Part shown: one piece after another, positions 1 through 10,618 of the stretch | Layout of the letters: the number at the start of each line of letters is the position of its first letter | How positions within the stretch are numbered: position 1 is the first letter of the stretch | Origin: Nageia nagi | Taxonomy: Eukaryota; Pinophyta | DNA: 64,000 nt | Assembly (NCBI GenBank): GCA_050084985.1 | Contig: JBITNC010000002.1 | Coordinates: forward strand, 5,766,001 to 5,830,000 | Reading direction: 5' to 3' | Translations under genes and position numbers: made by a program | The notes under the pieces: generated by a model | Database searches by the model: none | The model's input: the letters and a program-made list of their open reading frames with translations, nothing else | What the model was told of the DNA's origin: nothing

Positions 1-1170
1 TCGTACAAAATTAGGGTTAATTTTCGTAAAAAAATATTTTTTATCTTTGTAAAAAACTCAAGTTAATTTAACTTAAAATTTAGGGTTAATTTTTGTAAAA
101 ATTTAGGGTTATTTTTGTAAAAAATAGGATTAATTTTTACAAAAATTTAGGGTACAAATTAGGGTTAATATTTATAAAAACTTGGGGTTAATTTTTGTAA
201 AAATCAAGGGTTAATTTTTGTAAAAACTTAGGGTTGATTTTTATAAAAAATTAGGGTTAATTTTTGTAGAAATTAACGATTAATTTTTGTAAAAAACTTA
301 GGGATAAATTTTATAAAAAATTAGGATTATTTTTTGTAAAAATTTAGGGTTAATTTTTAGATGTTAGGTATTTGGGTTACGGTTTAAAGGTTTCGGTTAC
401 AGTTTAAGTGTTAGGGGTCTAGGTTAGGGTTTAAGGGTTAGGGGTTTGGGTTTAATTTTAAGGTTAAGAATTAAAATTTTTGAGATTATATATGGTTAGG
501 ATTTAGGGGTTTGGATTAAGGGTTTGGGTTAGGGTTTAATTAAGGATTTGAGTTATGATTGGGAGTTAGGGTTTTATTTTAATGCAACTTAAAATTTAAT
601 TTATAATATAATATAATTTTAAATTTTAAACATATAATATTTTATTATTTATAAATTTTAAAAATAAAATTCAAGTTAGGGGTTTAGGTTTAGTTTTAGG
701 TGTTTGGGTTAGGGTTTAAAGGTTTGGGTTAGAGTTTATGGGTTAAGGGTTACAATACTTTAAGGGTAAAGAGTTGTAGTACATTAAGGGTTAGGGTTTA
801 AGGGTTTATGTTAGGATTTAAGGGTTAGGAGTTTGGGTTTGAGTTCAATTTTAGGATTTTATGGGTTTGGATTTAAGTTAGAAATTAGGGTTTAAGGGTT
901 ATGGTTAGGAATTAAGGGTAAGGGTTAGGATTTAAAGAATATGGTTAGAATTTATTAAGGATTATGGTTAGGATTTAAGGGTTAGGGTTTAAGAGTTTAG
1001 GTTTGACTTAGGGGTTACGATTTAAGGGTTGGGGGTTTAGGTTTAAGTTGAGGGTTTAAGATTTAAAGTTTAAGGTTTAAGGTTTTAGGCATGAGTTGAG
1101 AGTTAAGAATTAAGATATTAGGGGTTATATTTGGTTAGGATTTAGGGGTCGATAAGGGTTTGGGTTACTC
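1..1170. repeat. Degenerate interstitial telomere-like repeat field
   Basis: Two sub-blocks are visible. In about 1-360 a unit of roughly 20-25 bp repeats, made of TTAGGGTTAA followed by TTTTTGTAAAAA. In about 361-1170 the motif is GGGTTTAGG/TTTAAGGGTTAGG in many variants, close to the plant telomere unit TTTAGGG. An AT-rich stretch without the motif (about 570-670) interrupts it. No long perfect run of the heptamer exists, so this is an old, mutated internal array and not a chromosome end. No coding potential is seen. Confidence 0.8.
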
Positions 1171-1397
1171 ATAAATATTGTTATAACTGATTGACATAGC
1201 TTAAAATAACAGAGGCATGTTGCATTTACAAAGTTAATATCCTAAATTTCTTCCATTGTATTCATATTGCAATGTGTCCCAATGATAACCTTTATAAATT
1301 TAATATTGGCATACTATGTTAGGTTTATTAAACTGAATAGTTTTAAATTTTTTATACTAATAATATTTTTAGTTATTATCTTTCTTTAGTGATTATC

Positions 1398-2903
1398 ATG
1401 GCTAAAGATAAAATGGGAAAGAAACCAAAACCTTCAAATTCAACTACAAGTAAGAAGGGTTTTGTAAGTATTTATTTATGAATGTGATTTATTCAATTTT
1501 TATTTAATAATATTCATTTCAAAAGAAAAATTGAATTTATTTTTTTTGCCTTTTTAATAGAGTAAGGCGATGGCCAAACTATATAAAATGGCCACACAAT
1601 GGATGCAAAGGAGTGAGATTGATAGGCAAATGGGCATTGGGCCTTCATCTACTAGGCCTTTTGGGCATGTTGGCCTACTACTGGAGTAGATTGACCATCA
1701 TCGATAGACTCATCACCATATGGTAACATTACTTATTTTTTTAATTTTAAAAATTTGATTGAAGTTACCTTTTATTAATTAAATGTTACATTAATAAATA
1801 TAATCTAAGAATGTGGTTATTGCAAATGTATAATCAGTCAATATGGAGATTATATTTTCAACATGCAAGGGCACTAATGACATTGAGATTAAGGTGGATG
1901 AAAAGGGTTTTGTAATTAAAGATTGGAATGGTAAGAATTGATTTTAAAAAATATATATTTAAATATTTATTTTTGAATATATTAATTTACTAATATTATT
2001 AAAATTCTCTTCAGGGCATTTTTTATGGTACTCTCATAAAATGCACTTTCCACCAGTTTGATCCCACCATAGATATCGAGTGGAAAAAACAAAGTTAAAC
2101 ATGTATATATATAATTTTTATGATTAATTTTATACTTAATATTTTTTTATAAATTAATATTGATAATACATTTTACTTAATTTTTTAATTCATTTTCTAA
2201 AAATTTATGTATTTTGCAGCAAAATGAAGAGTCATAGATATCTTGAAAAGAGAATTTGGCAATGCATGGAACCCAAAATGGGCATTGCAATATACGGGAA
2301 AGAATTTGAATTGGAGGAGAGATAAAATAAGGAATAAAATAAAATAAAAACTTCCTAAAACTCAACGAAAAGGAAGTAGGCCTACAAATGTTGACAAGAA
2401 GGTGTGGAAGAGCTTGATGAAGAAGGTGGGGGATGAGGAAGCACATAGAGAATCCACTGTTGAACCATCACAGTTCGAAAAATCCATGCATGCTCAATAC
2501 AACACATCTTCTATGGCATATACCAATAAGTCAAGGAAATCGAGAAAAGTAGGGATCGAAATAAGATATGTAAGTATATTAAGTTATTTATTTCATATTT
2601 TATGTATTAATAGTTATAGAATTGAATTATATGCATAAAATATTATTTAAGTAAATATATTTTTTTGTAGTATGATAAATATGGTAGGTATCCTACAAAA
2701 GATGAAGTAAAATTTACCTTGAAACATGGTTTTCAAGCATTAGTCTTGAAAATAGCTTCCGAGACTGTAAGTAATATTTAATTATTTTTTAATTTATTAT
2801 ATTATTTTAATATTGACTTATAAATTTTTTATTTTTTCTTATTTACTAATATTTATTTGATTATTCTTTATAGGGTGAGGAGGGTCAACTAGAGGATGGA
2901 TGA
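1398..2903 (+). pseudogene. Decayed CACTA/En-Spm transposase (Transposase_24-like)
   Basis: Exon-like blocks joined by plausible GT-AG introns start at ATG 1398 (MAKDKMGKKPKPSN...) and continue at about 1561-1720, 1842-1931, 2014-2096, 2220-2571, 2671-2767 and 2874-2903. The block at 2230-2570 encodes a stretch with REFGNAWNPKWALQYTG and then KKVWKSLMKKVGDEEAHR, which reads like the conserved region of plant En/Spm-type transposases (family Transposase_24). In-frame stops, for example after GHVGLLLE near 1690 and in the lysine-rich part near 2345, show that it is no longer functional. A CACTA-like terminus lies downstream at 3959-3968, which supports the assignment. Exon borders are read by eye and the family call is from motif memory; a host gene of unknown function is the alternative. 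Confidence 0.5.
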
Positions 2904-2992
2904 GAGGAGGGTGACTAGGAGGGGTGGCAAATTGCCAAAATGGATGAAGATGATGAAGATTACACTAGGCGTGGTCATGATAGTGAATGACA

Positions 2993-3128
2993 CATTACCA
3001 TGCATTTATACACTCAGCATGGACATTTTTTGTTGACCATTTACCATGCATTTGTACACTCGACGTGGACATTTTTTGTTGACCCATTACCATGCATTTG
3101 TGAACTCGGTGTGGACATTTTTTGTTGA
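2993..3128. repeat. Three-copy 45-46 bp tandem repeat
   Basis: Three consecutive copies of a unit beginning CATTACCATGCATTTGTACA and ending GACATTTTTTGTTGAC lie just downstream of the transposase remnant. The copies differ by a few substitutions. It probably belongs to the 3' non-coding part of the transposon. Confidence 0.8.
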
Positions 3129-3361
3129 TTGATTGAGATTATACACATCTAATTATTAATCTAATGTGTTATATTATTTATACATAATGTGTTTTAAGTT
3201 TTATTCTATTATGCTTTTAATGTATTATTTGAATATATTTTTTACTTTTAATGTATTATTTGAATATATATATATATATATATTACATTTACGTTTAATG
3301 TATTATTTGAATGTATCTCAAATGTATATATATTAGGTTTAATGTATTCAAATGTATTATA

Positions 3362-3968
3362 CACTACATAAAAAAATAAAAAATAGTAATAATAAATAAT
3401 TTAATTTTTTTTGAATTACGATGCAAAAATTGATGCTTTTAGAGTATTTTTTTTAACATTTTAAGGGTCAACACCTTAACGTTTTAAGGGTCAACATATT
3501 GACATTTTATGCATCAAAACATTGATATTTTATGATTCAAAACATTAATGTTTTATGAGTCAAAACATTGACATTTTATGAGTTAGTATCTTGACTCTTT
3601 ATGAGTCAAAACATTAAAATTTTATGAGCCAGTATCTTGACTCTTTATGATTTAAAATATTAACATTTTATGAGTCAAAAAATTAAAGTTTTATGAGTCA
3701 GTATCTTGACTCTTTATGAGTCAAAACCTTGATGCTTTTGGAGATAATTACTTGATGCTTTATGAGTTAAAATATTGATGTTTGATGAGTTAAAACCTTT
3801 ATGTTTTGGATGATGAAAGAAAATAATGTTACGATGAATTGCTTGATGCATGGGATGACACTACCCTTACCATCACATGAGGTGTCAACTTGATGCCAAA
3901 AAAAAGAAAAACAAATACACTGGGTTTTGATGCATTCAATGATGCAAAATCCTTTAAATGTAGTAGTG
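3362..3968. mobile_element. CACTA-like terminus with subterminal repeats, possibly a short MITE
   Basis: The segment starts with CACTACATAA and ends with TGTAGTAGTG, so both ends carry CACTAC in inverted orientation. Inside it are many GATGCA/TGATGC motifs and a tandem array at about 3450-3790 built from TTATGAGTCAAAACATT and AGTATCTTGACTCTTTATG. Two readings fit: a 0.6-kb non-autonomous CACTA element, or only the 3' end of the larger element that carries the transposase remnant at 1398-2903. The flanking bases give a TAT/TAT match only if the left border is moved by one base, so the exact left border is open. Its right end shares CACTACTACA (reverse strand) with the better-defined element at 39394-40681. 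Confidence 0.5.
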
Positions 3969-4479
3969 TATCCTTAAGAAATCATTAATGAAGGTAAGGA
4001 AGTAAGAAGCTTTACCAAAACTTAAAGTTTTCTATAGTCCACAAATATCACTATGAATCAATTGATGCTATTTATAACTTTAAATGTGACTCAAAGTGCC
4101 TCTATCCTTGACTAAAAATTTGATGCAAATTGATACTATTTTTAAATCTAAAATATGACTCAAAGTTTGATGCAAATTGATACAATTTTTGACATAATTT
4201 ATGACTCAAAATATGATGCAAAATGTGACTCAATTTCTAACATGTAGTTTAGCATCAAAAATTTAGTTAGATCATGAAGCAAAATTCATGAAAAATACAT
4301 AAAGGAAAATGATGTAAATTTTGATATAAATTGCAATTTATATTATAGTGCTTATACACCCACTATCAAGGATTTAAGATTTATTTGTGAAGTTTTTAGG
4401 TTTATCGTAGGAAAGGAATAAGGCTTGTTCTTCATGTAACTCTTTCTCTCTATAGTTTATTGATCTACCATCAATTAAG

Positions 4480-5385
4480 GCTTATTTCAACCTACATTTC
4501 TTCTCATAATGGCCAAAATTATTGTAATGATAACATTGCACATTTATTTTATCTCTTCCTCTTCCTCTAGCATTAGATCCATCGCTAGCATTGTAGACTT
4601 GGTCATTGTCTTAACTCTAATTTCTACCTCTTCCTCTTCCAAAAGAGCATCTTCTTCCTTCTCTTCCTTCTCCACCTCTTCCTGTTGAGCCTTTACCTTG
4701 GCCTCTACCTTGTCCACCATTGTTTCCATTACTTTCTTTTGATGCAAATGCCTTTTCATTACTTGAACCAACACCCAATTCTTTAAGTATCTCCTCTTAT
4801 GACATGAGGGACATAATCAACTAATTATACTCCATGGTAGATAGATCCTTGGATTATTCAATTATTATGCCAATATTATTCCATTTTGGTGTTAAAATCC
4901 TTAAGACTTTCTTGATTACAATAATCTTTTCCATGTTTTCACTAAGAGTGGCTATTTTATTTACTTTGGCTTTCACTCAAACACATTAATCTCCAACCCT
5001 TTCATTATCCAACACCCTTAAATTCTCAAAATCTCTCCTCAAAGTATGAAGTTTTACTTCCTTCACTTACACAAGCCATTGTTAGCCTTCCTTTAATGCT
5101 TTCCATGCTTCACTAGTTATTTTACAACCTACAATTCTAAGAAATATGCTATCATCCATAACAAATTGCAAATTGTATAATGCAAGGGATTTCTTATTTT
5201 CTTTTATGGTCTTCTTGGTATCCTCAACCAATACACTCCAATCAACAAGCTCATTGTATCTATCTTCTATAATATCCCATAAATCTTTTCCTTCTAATAA
5301 TGTCATCATTTTAATGCTCTAGTACTCATAGTTTGAGCCATCAAATTTAAGAATTGGAAGCGATTTTGTGTTTCTAGCCATGAGA
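4480..5385 (-). pseudogene. Ty1/copia gag remnant
   Basis: Read on the minus strand, the sequence starts near 5380 with ARNTKSLPILKFDGSNYEYW, a typical copia Gag N-terminus, and runs through KMMTLLEGKDLWDIIEDRY and KITSEAWKALKEG, typical of the UBN2/DUF4219 Gag region. A Gly/Arg-rich part and a zinc-knuckle relic CYHYNNFGHYEKKC (4498-4540) follow. The second Cys of the knuckle is Tyr. Frames shift between the blocks. Downstream (below 4480) I cannot identify protease, integrase or reverse transcriptase, so this is a gag-only derivative or a truncated copy. Confidence 0.75.
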
Positions 5386-5476
5386 GCACTACACAAAAAG
5401 AATATGGCTTCCAGAAATTTTAATAAAAGTTTCAAGAAACTCCACATGCTTCTCAAACCCACAAAATAATCTTCAG

Positions 5477-5488
5477 GCTTTGATACCA
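5477..5488 (-). other. Copia primer binding site (initiator tRNA-Met type)
   Basis: The minus strand reads TGGTATCAAAGC, one substitution from TGGTATCAGAGC used by most plant copia elements. It lies about 100 bp upstream of the gag remnant in the right orientation. The 5' LTR should therefore occupy the DNA from about 5491 upward. Its far border is not clear; I see no second copy to delimit it. Confidence 0.65.
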
Positions 5489-5959
5489 AATGAGTTTCAA
5501 TGTTAAATCATAAATATAAACATACATTCATAGATATGAAATAATAATGTAAATTGAGAATGAAATATGATTATTTATTTATGCATTCATGGAGGGAGAT
5601 CTTACATCAAACACTTTGTATTACAACACCATATGCAAGATCATGAATATATGATTCATCTAATCAAACAACATTATGAAACTACAAATATATAGTGCTT
5701 AAATGTTCAATATGCTTCCCATAACTTATTACAACCAACTATGTAACAAAAAAAGGAAAAATAAAAATAAAAATTGTCATTAACTATCAAAATTGATAGA
5801 GACTAAAACATGATAATTTTTTGGTAGAAACATAGTGGCAACAATATTTGAGCTTGATGAAACATGGTGGTGACTACATTCATGAAAATAGAGTAAATAA
5901 TGTTAAGTTTGAAGTTACATTTAGAAGTCAATATGGCTCAATTCTCAACATGAGTTGTG

Positions 5960-6075
5960 ATGGCATCAACATCAAGTTCTACTCCCACCTCCTACGTTAG
6001 TGGTATTTAAAAACTCTTCATAGGTCCTACAATCTAACAGGTTTTAAAGGATGTTAAATGTTGACTTTACCTTTT
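5960..6075 (+). repeat. SINE-like dispersed repeat, copy 1
   Basis: This copy carries the family core AAGTTCTACTCCCACCTCC followed by TAGTGGTATTTAAAAACTCT, then CCTACAATCTAACAGG and GATGTTAAATGTTGACTTTA. The same order occurs at 17356-17600 (twice, inverted) and 44395-44720 (twice). The part before the core resembles a tRNA B-box (GTTCAANTCC), so a tRNA-derived SINE is possible. Only the right half is recognisable here. Confidence 0.55.
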
Positions 6076-7012
6076 TTAGTATTTCACAATATATTATAAA
6101 AATAAAGTTAGATTTAATAAACATACTAGAATAAATAAATAAATAAATTTCCAAATGCGAAGCATCTGTTGCCATCCTGATATTAACGAACCCTACAATG
6201 GGAGTCAATTGTCAGTTCGATAACAATAGATCTTGTAGTGGGAACTTGTTATTAGCCTAACAATAATAATTTATTTATTCACAATTAGATACATGAATAA
6301 ATAATTTTTTATGGGATGATAAGGGTTTAAGATATGAAAGGAAGGATTGTGTATCATTACAAGAAAGAAAGTATGATTTTTATAGATGGAATTTGAATAT
6401 ATTATGACTTTGAATCCCATCATAGTTCATTTCAAAAATTCTCAACACCTCCCACCCAAAACCATGACATGTTAAAGGTCATTATCCTAGTAGAGATTGC
6501 AAAAATACACCCTTCATAACATCTATAAACTTGTCAATGATTTGAAATTTTTTGGTAATATAATACTTAAACATAACATAAATAGTAGGAACTGAGGAAT
6601 TCTTAACAAGCTTACATATATTTAGGAAAAAAGATGGCTTACATTGGTTTAATGGGTTATAAAGGTATTGTCATTTATTAATTAACCTTCATCATCATTA
6701 GCGTCATTAATTGTAGTTTCACAAAATCCATGAGATACATTGACATTATTAAAACTAATTAATTTTCATTCTTAAAATCATTTGTGAATGTATGAGAAGA
6801 AACATTCATAACACCCATTTTATTGTATGAAATATAATTAGCTTTATGGGATGCAATTGTTTTATTTTAATTTCTTTCTAAATTTCACTTTTTCTAATTG
6901 CAAGCATTAATTTTGATTTTAACAATAAAGCATAAACACTAGATAAAACCAATTTTTAAACTTTAGACTTTTGAACATTCTTAACAAAAACTAAGAGTTA
7001 AAATTTTAGCTT
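6076..7012. other. AT-rich intergenic, nothing recognised
   Basis: No open reading frame with a recognisable domain, no RNA gene and no clear repeat is seen. The DNA is AT-rich with scattered poly-A/T. Confidence 0.6.
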
Positions 7013-7294
7013 CTAAATTATTTTCAATGAAAGCACAAAATAAATATGTCAATATAAGGTTGTAATTCACTAGAGGGTTGATCAAAATGAACCCTTTTAA
7101 CATGTAATTACAATAAAGTATAGTGCAATTAATAAACATAATAATCTTTATTAATTATACTGATAAGATTACTAATCCATTTCAATTTAATGATAAATAT
7201 AAATTATGATAAGATAAGAAATTAAATTATTTGATCAACAAACTACCTTAATGCAACTAAAAATGAGTGTTAAATCTTAATTATTTAATCACCC

Positions 7295-8162
7295 CTTTAC
7301 ACAAGCAGGAGATCTTATGATTTTTTTCAAAACACATAATGGAAGTGTGTCACATTTTTTGTTTCAATATTTTGTATCACATATAGTAACAATATATTTT
7401 TTTCTTGATAAGAGGCTTCTTTATCCTTTTTTCTTGATGATAAATATGAAGTTTTGTATGATTGTTGCTTGCAAATTGCTTCCCAAGTGGAAAAAGTGAA
7501 TACAAAGTTGCAAAAATTACAAAATTTGATAGACTATTGGGGTAATGCTTTGTGCTCTATGAGCCATGTTCCTCTTGATTCAGCTTCATAAGGTCAATCT
7601 CATTCTCAAGGTCATAACCACTTTCAATCTCATTGTTGATCTCCTCGACATTCTCCTACTCCCTTTATGATTAAGCATTAGTCTCAACCATCAACTTTTG
7701 GCAAGTAATACTTCTTCTTCTCGCTAATATAGTGGATGTGATATCCATACAAAGCCTTCTAAGCTAGTTGTAGATTAAGGCGATGTGCCAACCCCTGCTA
7801 TTGTTGGAGATGTCCTTGTTCCATGTGCCAATAATGATAATGGCTGTAATAATAGTGATGTCAGGTGGGGTGTGCCAATCCAGACTATTGGGGGTTGATA
7901 ATATATTTATGACGAAGACAACTTTCATCCCATTTACCTTAATGATTGATGGTTTTTAATGATTTATAATGTCTTTTATTTGGAAAATTTTGTTTCGTGT
8001 TGCTGACTTTTGAAATTTTTATTCCTAACAACAATCGATTAGTTTTGGATTTTTTTGATCCTAACCTTAATGGTTAGTGTGTTACTCAGGGTGTGCTTTA
8101 TTCTACCTACCCTTTTTGCATGAATTTTTTTTATTGATCAATATAAAGGATTTTTTCATTCA
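7295..8162 (+). other. Insertion splitting the first duplication copy (LINE-like tail?)
   Basis: This block has no counterpart in the second copy of the flanking duplication, so it was probably inserted later. It ends with ATTGATCAATATAAAGG and a T-rich run, which resembles the 3' end of plant L1-type retroposons, but no reverse transcriptase motif is visible. A 5'-truncated LINE is a guess only. Confidence 0.35.
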
Positions 8163-8378
8163 AAAATAATACCCAAAATTAAATACATAACATGGATGAT
8201 GTGACTAAGTATCATATTTATCCTTTATTAGGATTTTGTTTGTAATTGAAGCATAAAATGCTAAAAAGATAGAGAAGCACAAAATGTTAGAATGATGGAG
8301 ACCTAAATGGTAAATTAAGTATAAATAATATAGATGGATTTATTAAATGCATGAAATACAAATACAAAATTGGATATG

Positions 8379-8441
8379 GAGATGCATAGATGCATTGGTG
8401 GCCAAGATAAATATAAAGATCAACGTAAATGGAGACTCAAG
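8379..8441 (+). pseudogene. 63-bp fragment of the NPH3/BTB gene
   Basis: This stretch matches exon 2 of the downstream NPH3/BTB gene (11888-11950) at 58 of 63 positions without gaps. The match stops abruptly on both sides. In the gene it encodes the segment around DALVAKINVKISANGD. All five differences are C-to-T or G-to-A relative to the gene. The fragment sits exactly between the two copies of the direct duplication described at 7013-8960, so it may have been carried by that element. It is too short to code for anything alone. Confidence 0.85.
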
Positions 8442-8960
8442 ACATCAAATATTTCTAAATTATTTTCAATGAAGCCACAAAATGAATATGTCAATCTAAT
8501 GTTGTAATTCACTAGAGGGTTCATCAAAATGTACACTTTTAACATATAATTATAATAAAATGTAATGCAACTAATAAACATAATAAATATTCAATGTATG
8601 ATAAGTATGATTAAATAAATAAATAATTTATTTATCTCAATAGTAATCTTCAATAATTATACTTATAAGATAATTAATACACTTTGATTAAATGATAAAT
8701 ATAAAAATTATGAGTAAATTAAAAAGAAATTAAATTATTTGATGAACAAACTAACTTAATGCAAGTAAAAATGAATATTAACTCTTAATAATATAAATGA
8801 TACCCAAAATTAAATACATTGATGATATGGCTAACTATCATATTTGTCTTATACTAGGATTTTGTTTGCAACTCAAGCATAAATGCTAGAAAGGAGGACA
8901 AATAGTAAATTAAGCATCAAAAACCTAAATGGATTTATTAAATGCAAATACAAAATTAGA

Positions 8961-10506
8961 TACGAACATTAAAAATTAAGTTGACTAAATATTATATTTC
9001 ATTGGGATCTATTTTAGATGATATGGAAACTCCACCTATGAGCTATACCATGTAGGATTGCAATGATGATTAAGATGTATCATTTACTTCTTAATCATGT
9101 TACTTAAGAAGAATAAGAGTACAAGAATATTTTCTAGAAGATGAACAAATCAAATTCAACTATAAAAATATAGTGAATTATTTGAACTTAAATTTGATAA
9201 AGGTTGTAATATCAACACCAAGACAAATAAAAAATATAAAAATAATCTAACATTAAATAATTCATAAAAAATATCATAAACCAAAAAACCAAAAAGACCT
9301 TATACATAATGACATGTTGAAGAAACAAATCATTCTTCTAAAACAATAAACATTTAATTAGATGAAACATGTGAGACTTTTTAGAAGAGGTAAGGAAGTG
9401 ACCTTGGCCGGTCTTGCCATGGTTATAAAGGTGACAGTGGTCCTACGCGTGGGGTATGCCCTTTGAAAGTATGCAGCATATTGAAAAAAGTTTTGCCTTT
9501 TTCTAACTTTGGGCCGTATAAAACCCCTAACCTTTGTCGATCACACATGAACTTAGAGTGGATATTAGTTGGTAGTACATTCCAAATGAATGCTACTCGT
9601 TCCAACGTTTAGAAGACAAAGACATGTTCTGCAAATAATGAATGTTTTTAGCTTTAAGGGTACACTATGAAGACTGAACCATATCAATGCATATCACCAA
9701 AGGACAAAACAATTAAAAGTAGATTTTGCAATTTTGGGTTGTTTTTATGTTTAGTATTCATATCAATGACATTTAGATCGTACTACTAGAGTTGAATAAT
9801 TTTAATAAAAATTATGGTGATTTTGACTGAAGAATTCTTCGATCTAAGCTAATGCATACAAAGATGGTCTATTACAAAAAAAAAATTAGTACTGGTTTTT
9901 CATCATTGACATAGCATTAAAGACCAAAGGAATGATAGTTAAGGCATGTTAAATTATAAAAGTTGAAGATGCTTCCTTTAAACAATGAAGATGAAATAAA
10001 TTAAGTCTGCACCATTGCAATAGGCTTTTCTTTATTATAGTAATGATGGGAGTTACCCCCGGTCAACAAATGTGGTGTAAGAGGTCACATCACATTACCC
10101 CACAAATCTGGGGAGGTCACTTTGGAGAATTAGGTGGTCATGGCAAATATTTGTCCAATAAAAGGAAGATTAGCTACAAATATGCTTGTGACATTTGGTT
10201 CAATCAAATATTGAATAAGTTGATTATGGCTTCAACATGTGGATTAAACACTTGAGGATATAGCCATGATTAGTGAGATGATTGAGTTCAGGGAGAGTGA
10301 AATCTTGCATTTGGGGCCACAGTTCACTAAACCTGCAAGTAAAAGTAGAGCGGCAATATGTGAAGTGTTTCAACTAGACCAAAATAGTGGCTCATGGCTC
10401 TAGGTTGCAGTTAGGTATATTCTTCACATACAACACACAAGAATCAAGATCGCGGGAAAAATAATACAATGTCAGCTCATGGGTATGATGCATTGTCATC
10501 TATCGT
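8961..10506. other. Intergenic region upstream of the NPH3/BTB gene
   Basis: Mostly AT-rich. Two patches of less AT-rich sequence, about 9380-9610 and 10035-10150, contain short open frames on opposite strands, but neither resembles a family I know. I see no RNA gene. Distal promoter elements of the downstream gene could lie here but cannot be read with confidence. Confidence 0.5.
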
Positions 10507-10516
10507 TATAAATAAA
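10507..10516 (+). promoter_or_regulatory. Candidate TATA box of the NPH3/BTB gene
   Basis: TATAAATAAA lies 112 bp upstream of the start codon at 10619. This fits a transcription start near 10540 and a 5' leader of about 80 bp rich in GAAGA (10565-10595). There is no transcript evidence here. Confidence 0.5.
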
Positions 10517-10618
10517 TGCTAATCATAACGGGAAAAGTTGTTTATTGAAGTGTACAGAAAGACTGGAAGAGGAAGAAAAGGAAAGAAGAAGAAAATTTTC
10601 ATAGTGAATGTTAGCAGC

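Larger units (their letters stand above)
7013..8960. repeat. Ancient direct duplication, two copies of about 0.5 kb
   Basis: Copy 1 is 7013-7294 plus 8163-8378; copy 2 is 8452-8960. Shared landmarks in the same order are TTGTAATTCACTAGAGGGTT (7061 and 8505), AATTAAATTATTTGAT (near 7225 and 8730), ATACCCAAAATTAAATAC (8170 and 8802), AGGATTTTGTTTG (8230 and 8858) and AAATGGATTTATTAAATGC (near 8333 and 8929). Copy 1 is split by about 870 bp (7295-8162). Copy 2 has its own small insert of AATAAATAAAT type near 8610. No coding sense is apparent; a decayed transposon with long direct repeats is possible. Confidence 0.7.

Noticed and set aside
1-360. Regularly spaced short repeats resembling a CRISPR array
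   Set aside because: Spacers are not unique, units vary freely, and the context is plant nuclear DNA.
3277-3290. TA microsatellites (also 21853, 30698)
   Set aside because: Simple repeats common in AT-rich DNA; the last two are only a shared copia leader feature.
4544-4774. Minus-strand acidic Glu/Lys-rich 76-codon frame
   Set aside because: It is a shifted frame of the Gly/Arg-rich Gag part; the correct frame ends in the CCHC-like knuckle.
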